Assembly: GCA_031431235.1 (NCBI GenBank)
Contig: JANPDA010000435.1
Coordinates: forward strand, 1-7,624
Direction of reading: 5' to 3'
Length of the DNA: 7,624 nucleotides
Source of the DNA: JANNSW01 sp031431235
GTDB lineage: Bacteria > Pseudomonadota > Alphaproteobacteria > Rhizobiales > Hyphomicrobiaceae
Part shown: positions 1 through 5,987 of the stretch, piece by piece
How positions within the stretch are numbered: the stretch's first letter is position 1
How the letters are laid out: every line of letters starts with the position of its first letter
Position numbers and translations under genes: made by a program
Notes under the pieces: generated by a model
Databases searched by the model: none
Told to the model about the DNA's origin: nothing
What the model saw: the letters and a program-made list of their open reading frames with translations, nothing else

Positions 1-137
1 CCTTCGGCCTGATCGGCCTTCAGCAGAATGCGCGCCTTGAGGATCACCTTCGCCGGAGCCTTGCCTTTGGAGATCAAAGTGTTCAGCCGTGCGCGCTCTT
101 GCGTGTCGAGTTCGACAACGAATTTCTTGTTCGCCAT
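1..137 (-). CDS. IS630-family transposase, N-terminal fragment (runs off left edge)
   Basis: Reading the minus strand from the ATG at 137 gives 45 codons that stay open to the window edge. The protein begins MANKKFVVELDTQERARLNT and continues with an ISKGKAPAKVILKARILLKAD-like stretch. This is the typical start of IS630-family transposases: a short beta/charged leader, an 'eRa.L..li.kGkapa' helix, then a 'k..aRiLLkAD' helix that opens the helix-turn-helix DNA-binding domain. The DDE catalytic domain would lie outside the window, so I cannot tell whether the gene is intact. The enzyme would cut and paste its own element at TA dinucleotides. A possible Shine-Dalgarno AGGG lies at 151-148, 10 nt before the start and inside the stem of a hairpin. 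It points away from the window, with the element's outer end between it and the CocE gene. The family call rests on recalled motif similarity, not on a search. Confidence 0.85.
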   Translation of the reverse strand, partial: MANKKFVVELDTQERARLNTLISKGKAPAKVILKARILLKADQAE

Positions 138-145
138 GATCGGTT

Positions 146-173
146 TGCCCTGTCGGTTGAACCCGACAAGGCA
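146..173 (-). promoter_or_regulatory. Hairpin covering the transposase ribosome-binding site
   Basis: An 11-bp inverted repeat (146-156 and 163-173) with one mismatch and a 6-nt loop sits 8 nt upstream of the transposase ATG. The only SD-like sequence for the gene, AGGG (148-151 on the complement), lies in its start-proximal arm. Folding in mRNA would hide the ribosome-binding site, a known way for insertion sequences to keep transposase expression low. The structure is seen in the sequence; the role is inference. Confidence 0.4.
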
Positions 174-239
174 GGAATCAGTGTTCGCAGCGACTGACCA
201 TGAGTCAAATTGACCGGTACAGGCCACAAGCACCATTCA

Positions 240-2249
240 TCACATCATCTCCCGCCTCACCCGCTCGTTCCAGCGCCGCTCGATCACGAGGCTCGCGCCT
301 TCGTAGGCCTCGAGCCGAGCCTCGATCAGGAAATGAGTTGCATTGGCCGTGAGCCGCTGCGTCGTCACCGTGCGGATCGACCAGGCGCCGCGGTTGCGCT
401 CCACCAACCATCGCGTTTGCGCGACTGCTGACAGCGGATCGTCGGCGGCGATCGTGTAGGTTTCCTCGCGCAACTCCCGCGTGACGAGCCCGCCCGTGTC
501 GGGCACCTCGTGGCTGCCCGAGTCCTCGTGCACGGAATAGCGCGTCGTGCCTTTGTTGAGATCGCGCTCGACCGTGCGGCGCGCCGCGGCCGGGGCAAGC
601 TCCCGGTAGTGCGGCATCGGATCGGGATTGGCGGGCTCGGGCATCTCGATCGAATCTCCGCCCTTGCGCACCGGCAGCTCGAGTGTTGCCGACGCTCCCA
701 GCTTCAGCGTCGCTGTCACCGCGGTAGGCGGCGGCAGCACCATCGGCCAATAGGCGGTCGAGATCGCGAGCCGCAGTCGATGACCCGCCCGAAAGCGATG
801 GCCACACTCGTCGAGCCGGATCTCGATCGGCTCCGACTCGCCGGGCGGCATCGGCTTGGGGTGCGCGTTGCCGCCCCGATGGGCGAGGTTCAGCGTGCCA
901 AACGAGACCCGCGTGGCAACGCCGTCCGGGTGCACGTCGAGGAGGCGCGCGATCAGATTGCCGGTCGGGGCATCGATTGCGGCCGGCAGGCGCAGCACCG
1001 GCCGGCCGAGGATCTCGATTGCCTCCGGCAGAACGGCCGTCTCGAACACCAGCGAGCCGGCATCATCGCCGCGCTGGTCGCCGGCGAGCTCCCCGTCCGG
1101 CTTCAGCGTGAACCACTCACCCGATGCCGTGCCGGTATCCTGTGGCGACTTGATCGCGAGCACGCCCTCGCCGCGCGCCTTGCGGTCGAGCGTGCGGTCG
1201 GGATTCAGGTGCAGCACGCGCGGTTTGATGCCCTTGGCGGGCCAAGATTTCTCCGCCACCCAGCGGCCCGGATCGGCGGCCCGCCAGGTCGAAGGGCGGA
1301 TGCCCTCGGTGATGTAGGCGCGATAGGCGGGCAGCTTGTCGGCGCCGTTCTTCTTGCCTTTCAGCCAGCGGTCCCACCAGCGGATCGCCTCGGCGTGGAA
1401 GTCGGCGCGGGGCTTGGGCCAGGCGAAGTGAGGGTATTTGTGGACCCAGGGCCCGTTGATCGCCTTCACCGGTGCCCTCAGATGGGCAGCGGCCGTCGGC
1501 GGCGCATTCCTGTAGCCGTCGGCCCAGCCCGCGATGATCAGCACCGCCGCCTCGATCGCCGCATAGTCCTCTGAGATCGAGCCATGCTGCCAATAGGAGT
1601 CGCGGGTCTGGTGGCGCAGCCAGATGTCGAGCAGCCAGGGCACGTGCTCGAGGCGCTCGCGCCAGATCTCGCCCCAGCGATTGCCGACGAGCAGGGGGTC
1701 GGGCGGGCGCGAGCTGTAGGCCAGCATCGTCCCCGACCAGGAGAGCTGGGCAGAGAGATGGCAGCCGTTCTTGTAGTGGATGTCGTCGTTGAAGCGGTCG
1801 AGGGTCGAGGCGATCGAGATCACGGCCTTCAGGGGCTCGGGCCTCAGCGCCGCGATCTGCAGCGAATTGAAGCCACCCCAGGAAATGCCCATCATGCCGA
1901 CCGCGCCGGTGCACCAGGATTGCGCGGCGATCCAGTCGATCACCTGGCAGCCCTCGGCGAGCTCGCGTGGGGAGTACTCGTCGTCGAAGAGGCCTTCCGA
2001 CTCGCCGCTGCCGCGGATATCGACCCTGACCCCCGCATAGCCCGCCTCGGCGAACACGGGATAGTTGGTCTCGTCGCGTGCCGTCGTGCCGTCACGCTTG
2101 CGATAGGGCAGGTACTCGAGGATCGCCGGGACCGGTTTCTTCGCCGCCCCGTCGGGCAGCCAGATCCTGGCGGCGAGCCGGGTCCCGTCGGCCAGCTTGA
2201 TCCATTCGTTCTCGAGCACGCGGAACCCGTGCCTTGCCGCTCCGTCCAT
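240..2249 (-). CDS. CocE/NonD family hydrolase (peptidase S15-like, PepX C-terminal domain)
   Basis: A 669-aa serine hydrolase when started at the ATG at 2249. Family members hydrolyse esters, amides or X-Pro dipeptide bonds; the substrate cannot be read from sequence. Visible motifs: LADGTRLAARIWLP near the N-terminus; LPYRKRD with Tyr49 as the likely oxyanion tyrosine; the DIRGSGESEG signature at about 77-86; the nucleophile Ser123 in GISWGG; Asp244 in GWADGYRN; His270 in GPWVH. A PepX_C beta-sandwich follows at about 310-540, including ARLLDVHPDG and GHRLRLAIS. A C-terminal extension of about 125 residues is usual for long members. There is no signal peptide, so it is probably cytosolic. 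The frame is open up to a TTG at 2315 (22 more residues, 691 aa), but that start has no clear SD. The ATG places the usual ten or so residues before the first conserved strand, so I prefer it. It is the last of three same-strand genes, 92 nt after the small cysteine-rich one. The family call is firm; the start is less so. Confidence 0.92.
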   Translation of the reverse strand: MDGAARHGFRVLENEWIKLADGTRLAARIWLPDGAAKKPVPAILEYLPYRKRDGTTARDETNYPVFAEAGYAGVRVDIRGSGESEGLFDDEYSPRELAEGCQVIDWIAAQSWCTGAVGMMGISWGGFNSLQIAALRPEPLKAVISIASTLDRFNDDIHYKNGCHLSAQLSWSGTMLAYSSRPPDPLLVGNRWGEIWRERLEHVPWLLDIWLRHQTRDSYWQHGSISEDYAAIEAAVLIIAGWADGYRNAPPTAAAHLRAPVKAINGPWVHKYPHFAWPKPRADFHAEAIRWWDRWLKGKKNGADKLPAYRAYITEGIRPSTWRAADPGRWVAEKSWPAKGIKPRVLHLNPDRTLDRKARGEGVLAIKSPQDTGTASGEWFTLKPDGELAGDQRGDDAGSLVFETAVLPEAIEILGRPVLRLPAAIDAPTGNLIARLLDVHPDGVATRVSFGTLNLAHRGGNAHPKPMPPGESEPIEIRLDECGHRFRAGHRLRLAISTAYWPMVLPPPTAVTATLKLGASATLELPVRKGGDSIEMPEPANPDPMPHYRELAPAAARRTVERDLNKGTTRYSVHEDSGSHEVPDTGGLVTRELREETYTIAADDPLSAVAQTRWLVERNRGAWSIRTVTTQRLTANATHFLIEARLEAYEGASLVIERRWNERVRREMM

Positions 2250-2341
2250 CCCTTGCCCCGCCGGTCTGATGAGTTCGCCCCCTGCCGCGAAACCGATCCC
2301 GGCGGCAAGAGACAATCACGCCATCGCGGCGGCGGCAACCC

Positions 2342-2728
2342 TCACTGCGGCGGACAGACGTTCTCGCTGAACTTTCTCAGCACATCGCTCGCCTGATCGA
2401 CCTCGGCGATCTCCCCGCCGCCGAGCTGACCGCTCTGAGCCGCCAGCTCGCAAGCCTCGATCGCGTCCCAGGGCGAGACCTGCCCGCACGCATCCCGCGC
2501 CGGCTTGCACGCCTCGTCGACAGCCAGATCGTGGTCCTCGTCGCCGAGGCCCTCTGGTGCCACGAACGCCAGGCACGCGTCGCGGAGCTGCGTGCCCTCC
2601 GCCGAGAGCTCGCTCGCCTTGGCTGCCGCCGCGAGGCAAGTATCGCGCTCGTCCGCAGTCGCCGCCGGTGGCGTCGAAAGCGCGATCAGAACCGCAAGAC
2701 CGATACCGTAGAATACCTGCTTCGCCAT
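2342..2728 (-). CDS. Small exported six-cysteine protein, function unknown
   Basis: A 128-aa protein whose ATG at 2728 follows a good Shine-Dalgarno, GGAG at 2739-2736, with 7 nt spacing. Residues 1-25 form a classical signal peptide: MAKQ, a hydrophobic stretch, then an ATA cleavage site before DERDTC. The mature chain is acidic and Ala-rich and carries six cysteines (31, 52, 74, 81, 93, 125), an even number that suits three disulfides in the periplasm. Two stretches look alike (TCLAAAAKASEL and EACELAAQSGQL), loosely like the helical Cys repeats of Sel1-type proteins, but this is too weak to name a family. It starts 59 nt after the stop of the secreted hydrolase, so it is probably co-transcribed and may act with it as a partner, inhibitor or folding aid. 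The frame is open to 3067, but the upstream part is shadow inside the hydrolase gene. I do not recognise the protein. Confidence 0.8.
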   Translation of the reverse strand: MAKQVFYGIGLAVLIALSTPPAATADERDTCLAAAAKASELSAEGTQLRDACLAFVAPEGLGDEDHDLAVDEACKPARDACGQVSPWDAIEACELAAQSGQLGGGEIAEVDQASDVLRKFSENVCPPQ

Positions 2729-2748
2729 TGCTCTGCTCCATCCGAACT

Positions 2749-2768
2749 GGCGACTGAGGGTGGTCGCC
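2749..2768 (-). other. Intercistronic hairpin between hydrolase and small Cys protein genes
   Basis: A perfect 6-bp GC-rich stem (GGCGAC/GTCGCC) with an 8-nt loop lies in the 59-nt gap between two co-directional genes. No T-rich tract follows on the minus strand, so it is not a classical intrinsic terminator. It could stabilise a processed transcript or be chance at this GC content. Confidence 0.25.
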
Positions 2769-2787
2769 CGTGCACACATGCGCTCGA

Positions 2788-4983
2788 CTACATATCCCGG
2801 CAGCTGCCGACCCGCTCGCCCCGATCCTTCACGTCGGAGAAGGTCGCCGCAGGAAACCGGAACAGATGGGCCAGGCGCTTGATCGACGCCGACAGCTCGT
2901 CGCGGAGCTGCACCTCCCCGCAGAGCTCCTTTGCCCGATCGAGGGCGAACAGCGACTTCACCTGGCTGTTGCTGGTCAGCACCGTGCCGAGGATGAGCCC
3001 GTGCGCGATGCCGTCCCTGCGCCTCGGCCGGATGACACCGACGACGGGGTTGCCGTCGATCCGCCACCCCGACTTGTCGATCATGGCCTTCCAGCGCTTC
3101 ACATGGGCATAGTCACCCCAGGTCAGCATCACCTCGTAGCCCTCGTTCTGATCGGCCGGGCGATAGAAGCCCTGCCATTCGAACGGGTCGGAGCCATTGG
3201 CGTCCGTGATCCGCTCGCGCTTGGCATGGCGGTAGGACACGTAGCCGCGCGCGAGACTCGACGTCTTCAGCAGCTCGTCGCCCGCGTAGAACTTCAATTC
3301 GGCGGCGATGCTCTCATAGCCGTCGGTGCCGCCGGTGAACCCGAGGTTCTCGAGCGCGAAGGTGAAATCGACGCCCGCCGCGCCGTTGAACGGGAACCGC
3401 TCCTCGTGGGGCCGGTGACCGCCGATATAGACCGGCACCCCATTGACCGCGATGGCGGCGGTCATGGCGGTAGCGCTTTCGAGCCCGGCGAGCCGGCCCG
3501 ACCGGATCTGGAACTCGGTGTAGCCGGGTCGCTCGGCGGCCGGCATGCGCACGAGATCCTCGATCGCCGGGATCGCCCAATGCCGCACGGCCGGGGCCAT
3601 CTCCGCGAGCGCGACGACCCGCGTGCAGGCCTCGGCGAGGCCTCGCCGCTGGGGATCGACGAAACAATCGCGGCCTTCCTCGCAAACCAGACGCGCAGAG
3701 GGATCCGCCGGCGCCAGCCTCGCGCGCTCGAAGCACGCGTGGGTCTGGCGCCCATCCTCCGTCAGCAGCTCGCCCGTCTCCGGCAACCGCAACAGCCGCG
3801 CCTCGAACGCTTCGCCCGGGCAGACGAAGCGCTTGGCCGCCAGGCTCGCCCGATAGATCCCGTCGCCCGGATCGCGACCGAGCTCGAGCGAGTTGAGAAG
3901 CAGGCCCGAGCGGTCGCGCCGCTCGAGCGCATAGACCGGCGACCTCGCAGTCTCCGCGACCTTTCGCTGAGCCTGCATCTCGAATTCGATCTGCATGGCG
4001 TCGGGGGCGAGACAGGTCGTGTCGACCTTGGCCGTCCACGCCAGCAGATCCAGCAATGCCCCATGCTGGCGCGCATTGATCGAGGCAGGCCTGGCGATGC
4101 TCAGATGGTCTGAAGCCGCGATCGGCCGCCGGTCCTCGAAATAGACGGCCGCGGATTGCTCCTCGACCACCGGCCGGAAGCCGAGCCTCTGGTAGAGCGC
4201 ATTCAGCAGCGCGATCCGGAGCGGCACGATCGGCAACGCCCATTGCTCCATCAGCTCCATGCCGACCAGCCCTGGCAGGCGCTTGGCACGTTCGTCTACC
4301 AGCCGCCTGAAGTCGGCATCGAGCGCCATCAGGTCCGCATTCTCCCACTGGAGCTGCTCGATCATGCGATTGCCGGTCAGCCCGACGATCGCAGCCAGAT
4401 CGCTCGCATTGCGCGAGCCGTGCGAGGGCGAGGCGACGAGCAATAGTCCGACCCGCTTGCCCTGGAAGGCGTCTGTGTGGGCAACCAGGATCTGGCGGGC
4501 GATGATGCCGCCGAGACTGTGCGCGACCAACAGGATGGTCTTCTTGTCGAGCGGGGAAGGCCGGCCCGGAAAGCTCTGACGCAGATCGGCGAACACATCC
4601 TCGGCGGCGCGCTCGAATCCGTAGCTGCCGCTGTCGATCGCCGTGAAGAAGCTCGCGAGGAACACGGAGGGCTGCCCGAGCCGGTCGTCGTCGAGCACGA
4701 GTTGCGGCCAATAGGGCTTCCTGCCGTCGCTGCCGACTTCCTCGCTCTGCCAGGCGGTCGCATTGCTGGAGCCCAGCCCATGGATGAAGACGACCGCCGT
4801 ATCGGAGTCCGTCAGGCAGTACCAGCCGCTGCCTTGGGCGGCTTGGGGTGGCACGGCATCCGGACACGGACCAGCAGCGCCCGCTGCCGCCCCGAACGGG
4901 ACCGCGAGCAACAGCGCCGCAACCGCGGCTGCCCGGAGGGACGACGCCCAAGCCCATGCCAGCTCCAGCAAGTCGTTCGGCAT
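2788..4983 (-). CDS. Secreted alpha/beta-hydrolase (lipase/esterase, PGAP1/SERAC1-like) with long unrecognised C-terminal region
   Basis: A 731-aa protein starting at the ATG at 4983, with a strong AAAGGAG (4996-4990) 6 nt upstream. Residues 1 to about 38 look like a signal peptide with an Ala/Leu-rich core. The hydrolase domain spans about 60-317: VVFIHGLGSS (62-73) supplies the HG oxyanion motif, Ser156 sits in the nucleophile elbow VAHSLGGI, LVASPSHGS (182-190) matches the 'gtPh.Gs' strand of PGAP1/SERAC1-like lipases, and His293 in SDHLSIARP is the likely catalytic histidine. The usual catalytic Asp just before 'VVp..SA' is not obvious: the local sequence is RPVVEEQSA, so Glu274 or Glu275 are candidates. 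Residues 320-731 match nothing I know. All ten cysteines (40, 56, 324, 388, 417, 434, 440, 453, 688, 728) lie past the signal peptide, fitting a disulfide-bonded extracytoplasmic protein. It probably hydrolyses lipids or esters outside the cytoplasm and heads the three-gene minus-strand cluster. Confidence 0.85.
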   Translation of the reverse strand: MPNDLLELAWAWASSLRAAAVAALLLAVPFGAAAGAAGPCPDAVPPQAAQGSGWYCLTDSDTAVVFIHGLGSSNATAWQSEEVGSDGRKPYWPQLVLDDDRLGQPSVFLASFFTAIDSGSYGFERAAEDVFADLRQSFPGRPSPLDKKTILLVAHSLGGIIARQILVAHTDAFQGKRVGLLLVASPSHGSRNASDLAAIVGLTGNRMIEQLQWENADLMALDADFRRLVDERAKRLPGLVGMELMEQWALPIVPLRIALLNALYQRLGFRPVVEEQSAAVYFEDRRPIAASDHLSIARPASINARQHGALLDLLAWTAKVDTTCLAPDAMQIEFEMQAQRKVAETARSPVYALERRDRSGLLLNSLELGRDPGDGIYRASLAAKRFVCPGEAFEARLLRLPETGELLTEDGRQTHACFERARLAPADPSARLVCEEGRDCFVDPQRRGLAEACTRVVALAEMAPAVRHWAIPAIEDLVRMPAAERPGYTEFQIRSGRLAGLESATAMTAAIAVNGVPVYIGGHRPHEERFPFNGAAGVDFTFALENLGFTGGTDGYESIAAELKFYAGDELLKTSSLARGYVSYRHAKRERITDANGSDPFEWQGFYRPADQNEGYEVMLTWGDYAHVKRWKAMIDKSGWRIDGNPVVGVIRPRRRDGIAHGLILGTVLTSNSQVKSLFALDRAKELCGEVQLRDELSASIKRLAHLFRFPAATFSDVKDRGERVGSCRDM

Positions 4984-4989
4984 GCCAGG

Positions 4990-4996
4990 CTCCTTT
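4990..4996 (-). promoter_or_regulatory. Ribosome-binding site of the secreted hydrolase
   Basis: AAAGGAG on the minus strand lies 6 nt before the ATG at 4983. It fixes that start against shorter alternatives and makes this the best translation signal of the cluster. Confidence 0.7.
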
Positions 4997-5046
4997 GCCA
5001 GGAGGGAGTGGTGCGAGCCCCTTGGCCACCTTGGTCGACGTAGGTG

Positions 5047-5075
5047 TTTCTACACAGGACGATCGCCCCCGCCAA
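5047..5075 (-). promoter_or_regulatory. Possible sigma-70 promoter of the minus-strand gene cluster
   Basis: On the minus strand TTGGCG (5075-5070) and TAGAAA (5052-5047) are separated by exactly 17 bp. Each matches four of six consensus bases. The predicted transcript start near 5040 would leave a leader of about 57 nt before the ATG at 4983. The match is moderate and untested. I find no equally good promoter for the divergent small gene in the same 214-bp gap. Confidence 0.35.
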
Positions 5076-5183
5076 TGCCCTCACCCGTCCGTGCCCAGAT
5101 CGCAGGCACGATCAGCAACGCATTCTTCACCATACTGACGCACACTGGTCGCTCGGAGTGCGGGGCGCGAGCCCTGCGCCGTT

Positions 5184-5190
5184 GGGGAGG
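5184..5190 (+). promoter_or_regulatory. Strong ribosome-binding site that selects a GTG start
   Basis: GGGGAGG lies 7 nt before GTG 5198. The frame is open far upstream, into the divergent gene, so this site decides where the small membrane protein begins. Confidence 0.7.
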
Positions 5191-5197
5191 CATCGTC

Positions 5198-5566
5198 GTG
5201 CGTAGTCTCGTGATCTTCATCCTGTTGCTGGCCGCCGCCAAGATCGGCTACCAGGACATGCTCTATCGCCAGACGATTGCCGAGACGCTCGTCACCACCT
5301 ATCGTGCCGACGCGGCCCGCTCCTGCGCGCGCGAAGCCGCGGCGCGCAACCTTTCGGTCTCCTCTCTCTCCTGGAGCGAGCCCGAGGCGATCGAGTTGAG
5401 CGTGGGCAAGAACAACCTCAACATGAGCCTGTGGCAGATGGGCGCCGAGCTCTGGGATGCCAATGCCCGCGTGCCCTATCTGCTGATCGTGGCCCGACGC
5501 GAGCCCTTCCGCATCGTCTGCGAGTTCGATCTGATGCGGCTGCAGGCCTCGGTCTTCCGGCTCTAG
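5198..5566 (+). CDS. Small membrane-anchored protein, function unknown
   Basis: A 122-aa protein with a GTG start, chosen because of the GGGGAGG 7 nt upstream and because the hydrophobic N-terminus begins there (MRSLVIFILLLAAAKIG). Residues 4-17 would form an uncleaved signal anchor or a weak signal peptide, leaving a soluble domain of about 100 residues outside the cytoplasm. That domain has exactly two cysteines (43 and 108), which could form one disulfide; Cys43 follows TTYRADAARS and Cys108 is in FRIVCEFD. The C-terminal part alternates as short beta strands (YLLIVARRE, FRIVCEFDLM). It looks like one of many small alphaproteobacterial hypothetical proteins; I cannot name a family. It is transcribed away from the hydrolase cluster. 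Its TAG stop sits exactly at the TA/CTAG flank of the adjacent MITE-like element, so the insertion left the reading frame intact. Confidence 0.75.
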   Translation: MRSLVIFILLLAAAKIGYQDMLYRQTIAETLVTTYRADAARSCAREAAARNLSVSSLSWSEPEAIELSVGKNNLNMSLWQMGAELWDANARVPYLLIVARREPFRIVCEFDLMRLQASVFRL

Positions 5567-5693
5567 TGTTCCGACACATTCATTCGGTAACCCAAAAGAA
5601 TGGTGCGCCCACTAGCCATCTCCTTGTTTGTGTTCCGTCTTTCCATTCATTGATCCAGCTTCGCCGGAATCGAATGAATGGGCCGGAACACTA
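5564..5693. mobile_element. MITE-like non-autonomous element flanked by TA (or CTAG)
   Basis: Two 24-bp arms, 5563-5586 and 5671-5694, are inverted copies of each other with 22 of 24 matches; both outer ends read CTAGTGTTCCG. The element is 126 bp inside TA duplicates (5564-5565, 5692-5693), or 124 bp if CTAG is the duplication. It codes for nothing. Short length, matched termini and a TA or CTAG flank fit a miniature inverted-repeat element mobilised in trans by an IS630/Tc1-type (TA) or IS5-type (YTAR) transposase. Its ends do not match the IS630 end at 1-219, so that element is not its obvious source. Removing it restores CTC TAG TCC, so the upstream gene's stop is unchanged. Confidence 0.75.
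5630..5691. repeat. Third copy of the terminal motif, forming a sub-hairpin inside the element
   Basis: GTGTTCCG followed by CATTCATT recurs at 5630-5651, in the same orientation as the left end but with a 6-nt rather than 3-nt spacer. It can pair with the right end (5673-5691), so the right half is itself a 62-bp inverted repeat. This suggests internal duplication or rearrangement of the element. Confidence 0.55.
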
Positions 5694-5987
5694 GTCCCCA
5701 GAGTCACAAGCTCCTGTACCAAAGCCGTCCTGTCCGCATCACGGCGATGCCGTGCTCCTCACGGAGGGCGGGCAAGAAGCCGACTGTCGTGGGTTTCCAG
5801 GCTTCTGGGTACTCGCCCCGAAACGGCAAGCGGGTCAAGGCGCTGTTAACCATGGCGGGTCTGGGCAAGGAAGCGTTTACCAAGGAGCAACCCTGGCACA
5901 GCAACCTTGGCAGCCAGTAATGCTGCGCCAGCCCATCTCAGACAGGTGTGCCAGGCGCAGCTCGGTGTCCCAAAGGGTGCGTTTCCC
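5694..5987. other. Non-coding leader upstream of the export gene
   Basis: No convincing gene lies here: frames are open on both strands but lack signal, domain or SD support. A perfect 6-bp stem with 3-nt loop, CACGGC-GAT-GCCGTG, is at 5740-5754. CCAAGG (5880-5885) could pair with CCTTGG (5905-5910), and CTGGC (5893-5897) with GCCAG (5913-5917); these two pairings exclude each other. I see no T-tract after any of them and no clear promoter. It probably holds the promoter and 5' UTR of the export genes. Confidence 0.4.

Larger units (their letters stand above)
1..219 (-). mobile_element. Partial IS630-type insertion sequence, transposase-proximal end
   Basis: The stretch from the transposase start out to a TA at 218-219 is non-coding, as expected for the end of an IS630 element. 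IS630-family elements insert at, and duplicate, TA. Just inside this TA lies an 11-bp palindrome, GTCAAATTGAC (204-214), and GGTCA occurs twice on the minus strand, as expected for a transposase-binding end. The exact end is inferred, because the partner inverted repeat is beyond the left edge. If right, the element landed about 20 bp past the stop codon of the CocE-type gene without damaging it. Confidence 0.55.

Noticed and set aside
510..1574. Long plus-strand open frame (354 codons) opposite the CocE gene
   Set aside because: It is Arg/Ala/Gly-rich with no domain, signal or SD, and is antisense to a gene with clear catalytic motifs. Long antisense frames are expected at this GC content; the same applies to the plus-strand frame at 1584-2396.
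2342..3067. Extended 241-codon form of the small cysteine protein
   Set aside because: The extra N-terminus lies inside the hydrolase gene and has no SD. The internal ATG at 2728 has both a strong SD and a signal peptide directly after it.
2770..4113. 447-codon plus-strand frame opposite the secreted hydrolase
   Set aside because: It mirrors codon bias of the hydrolase gene, with low-complexity Arg/Ala/Leu sequence and no recognisable motif.
5040..5055. Small palindromes GTAG..CTAC and GTGT..ACAC in the divergent region as an operator
   Set aside because: Four-base arms are too short to separate from chance, though they overlap the proposed -10 element.
5564..5693. Inverted repeat read as an intrinsic terminator
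   Set aside because: The arms are 84 bp apart, no T-tract follows, and the ends carry matching TA/CTAG flanks, which suits a mobile element better.
5846..5881. TTAACC and TTTACC as a CtrA-like operator upstream of the export genes
   Set aside because: The half sites are 30 bp apart rather than the 7-bp spacing of a CtrA box, and such hexamers are common by chance.
5678..5920. 80-codon plus-strand frame starting inside the MITE
   Set aside because: The start lies in the element's inverted repeat, there is no SD, and the sequence shows no signal, membrane segment or motif.
5907..5987. TTG start that lengthens the OPX protein by 27 residues
   Set aside because: The added residues bury the lipoprotein signal in the interior and have no nearby SD. 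GTG 5988 gives a standard basic n-region and lipobox.
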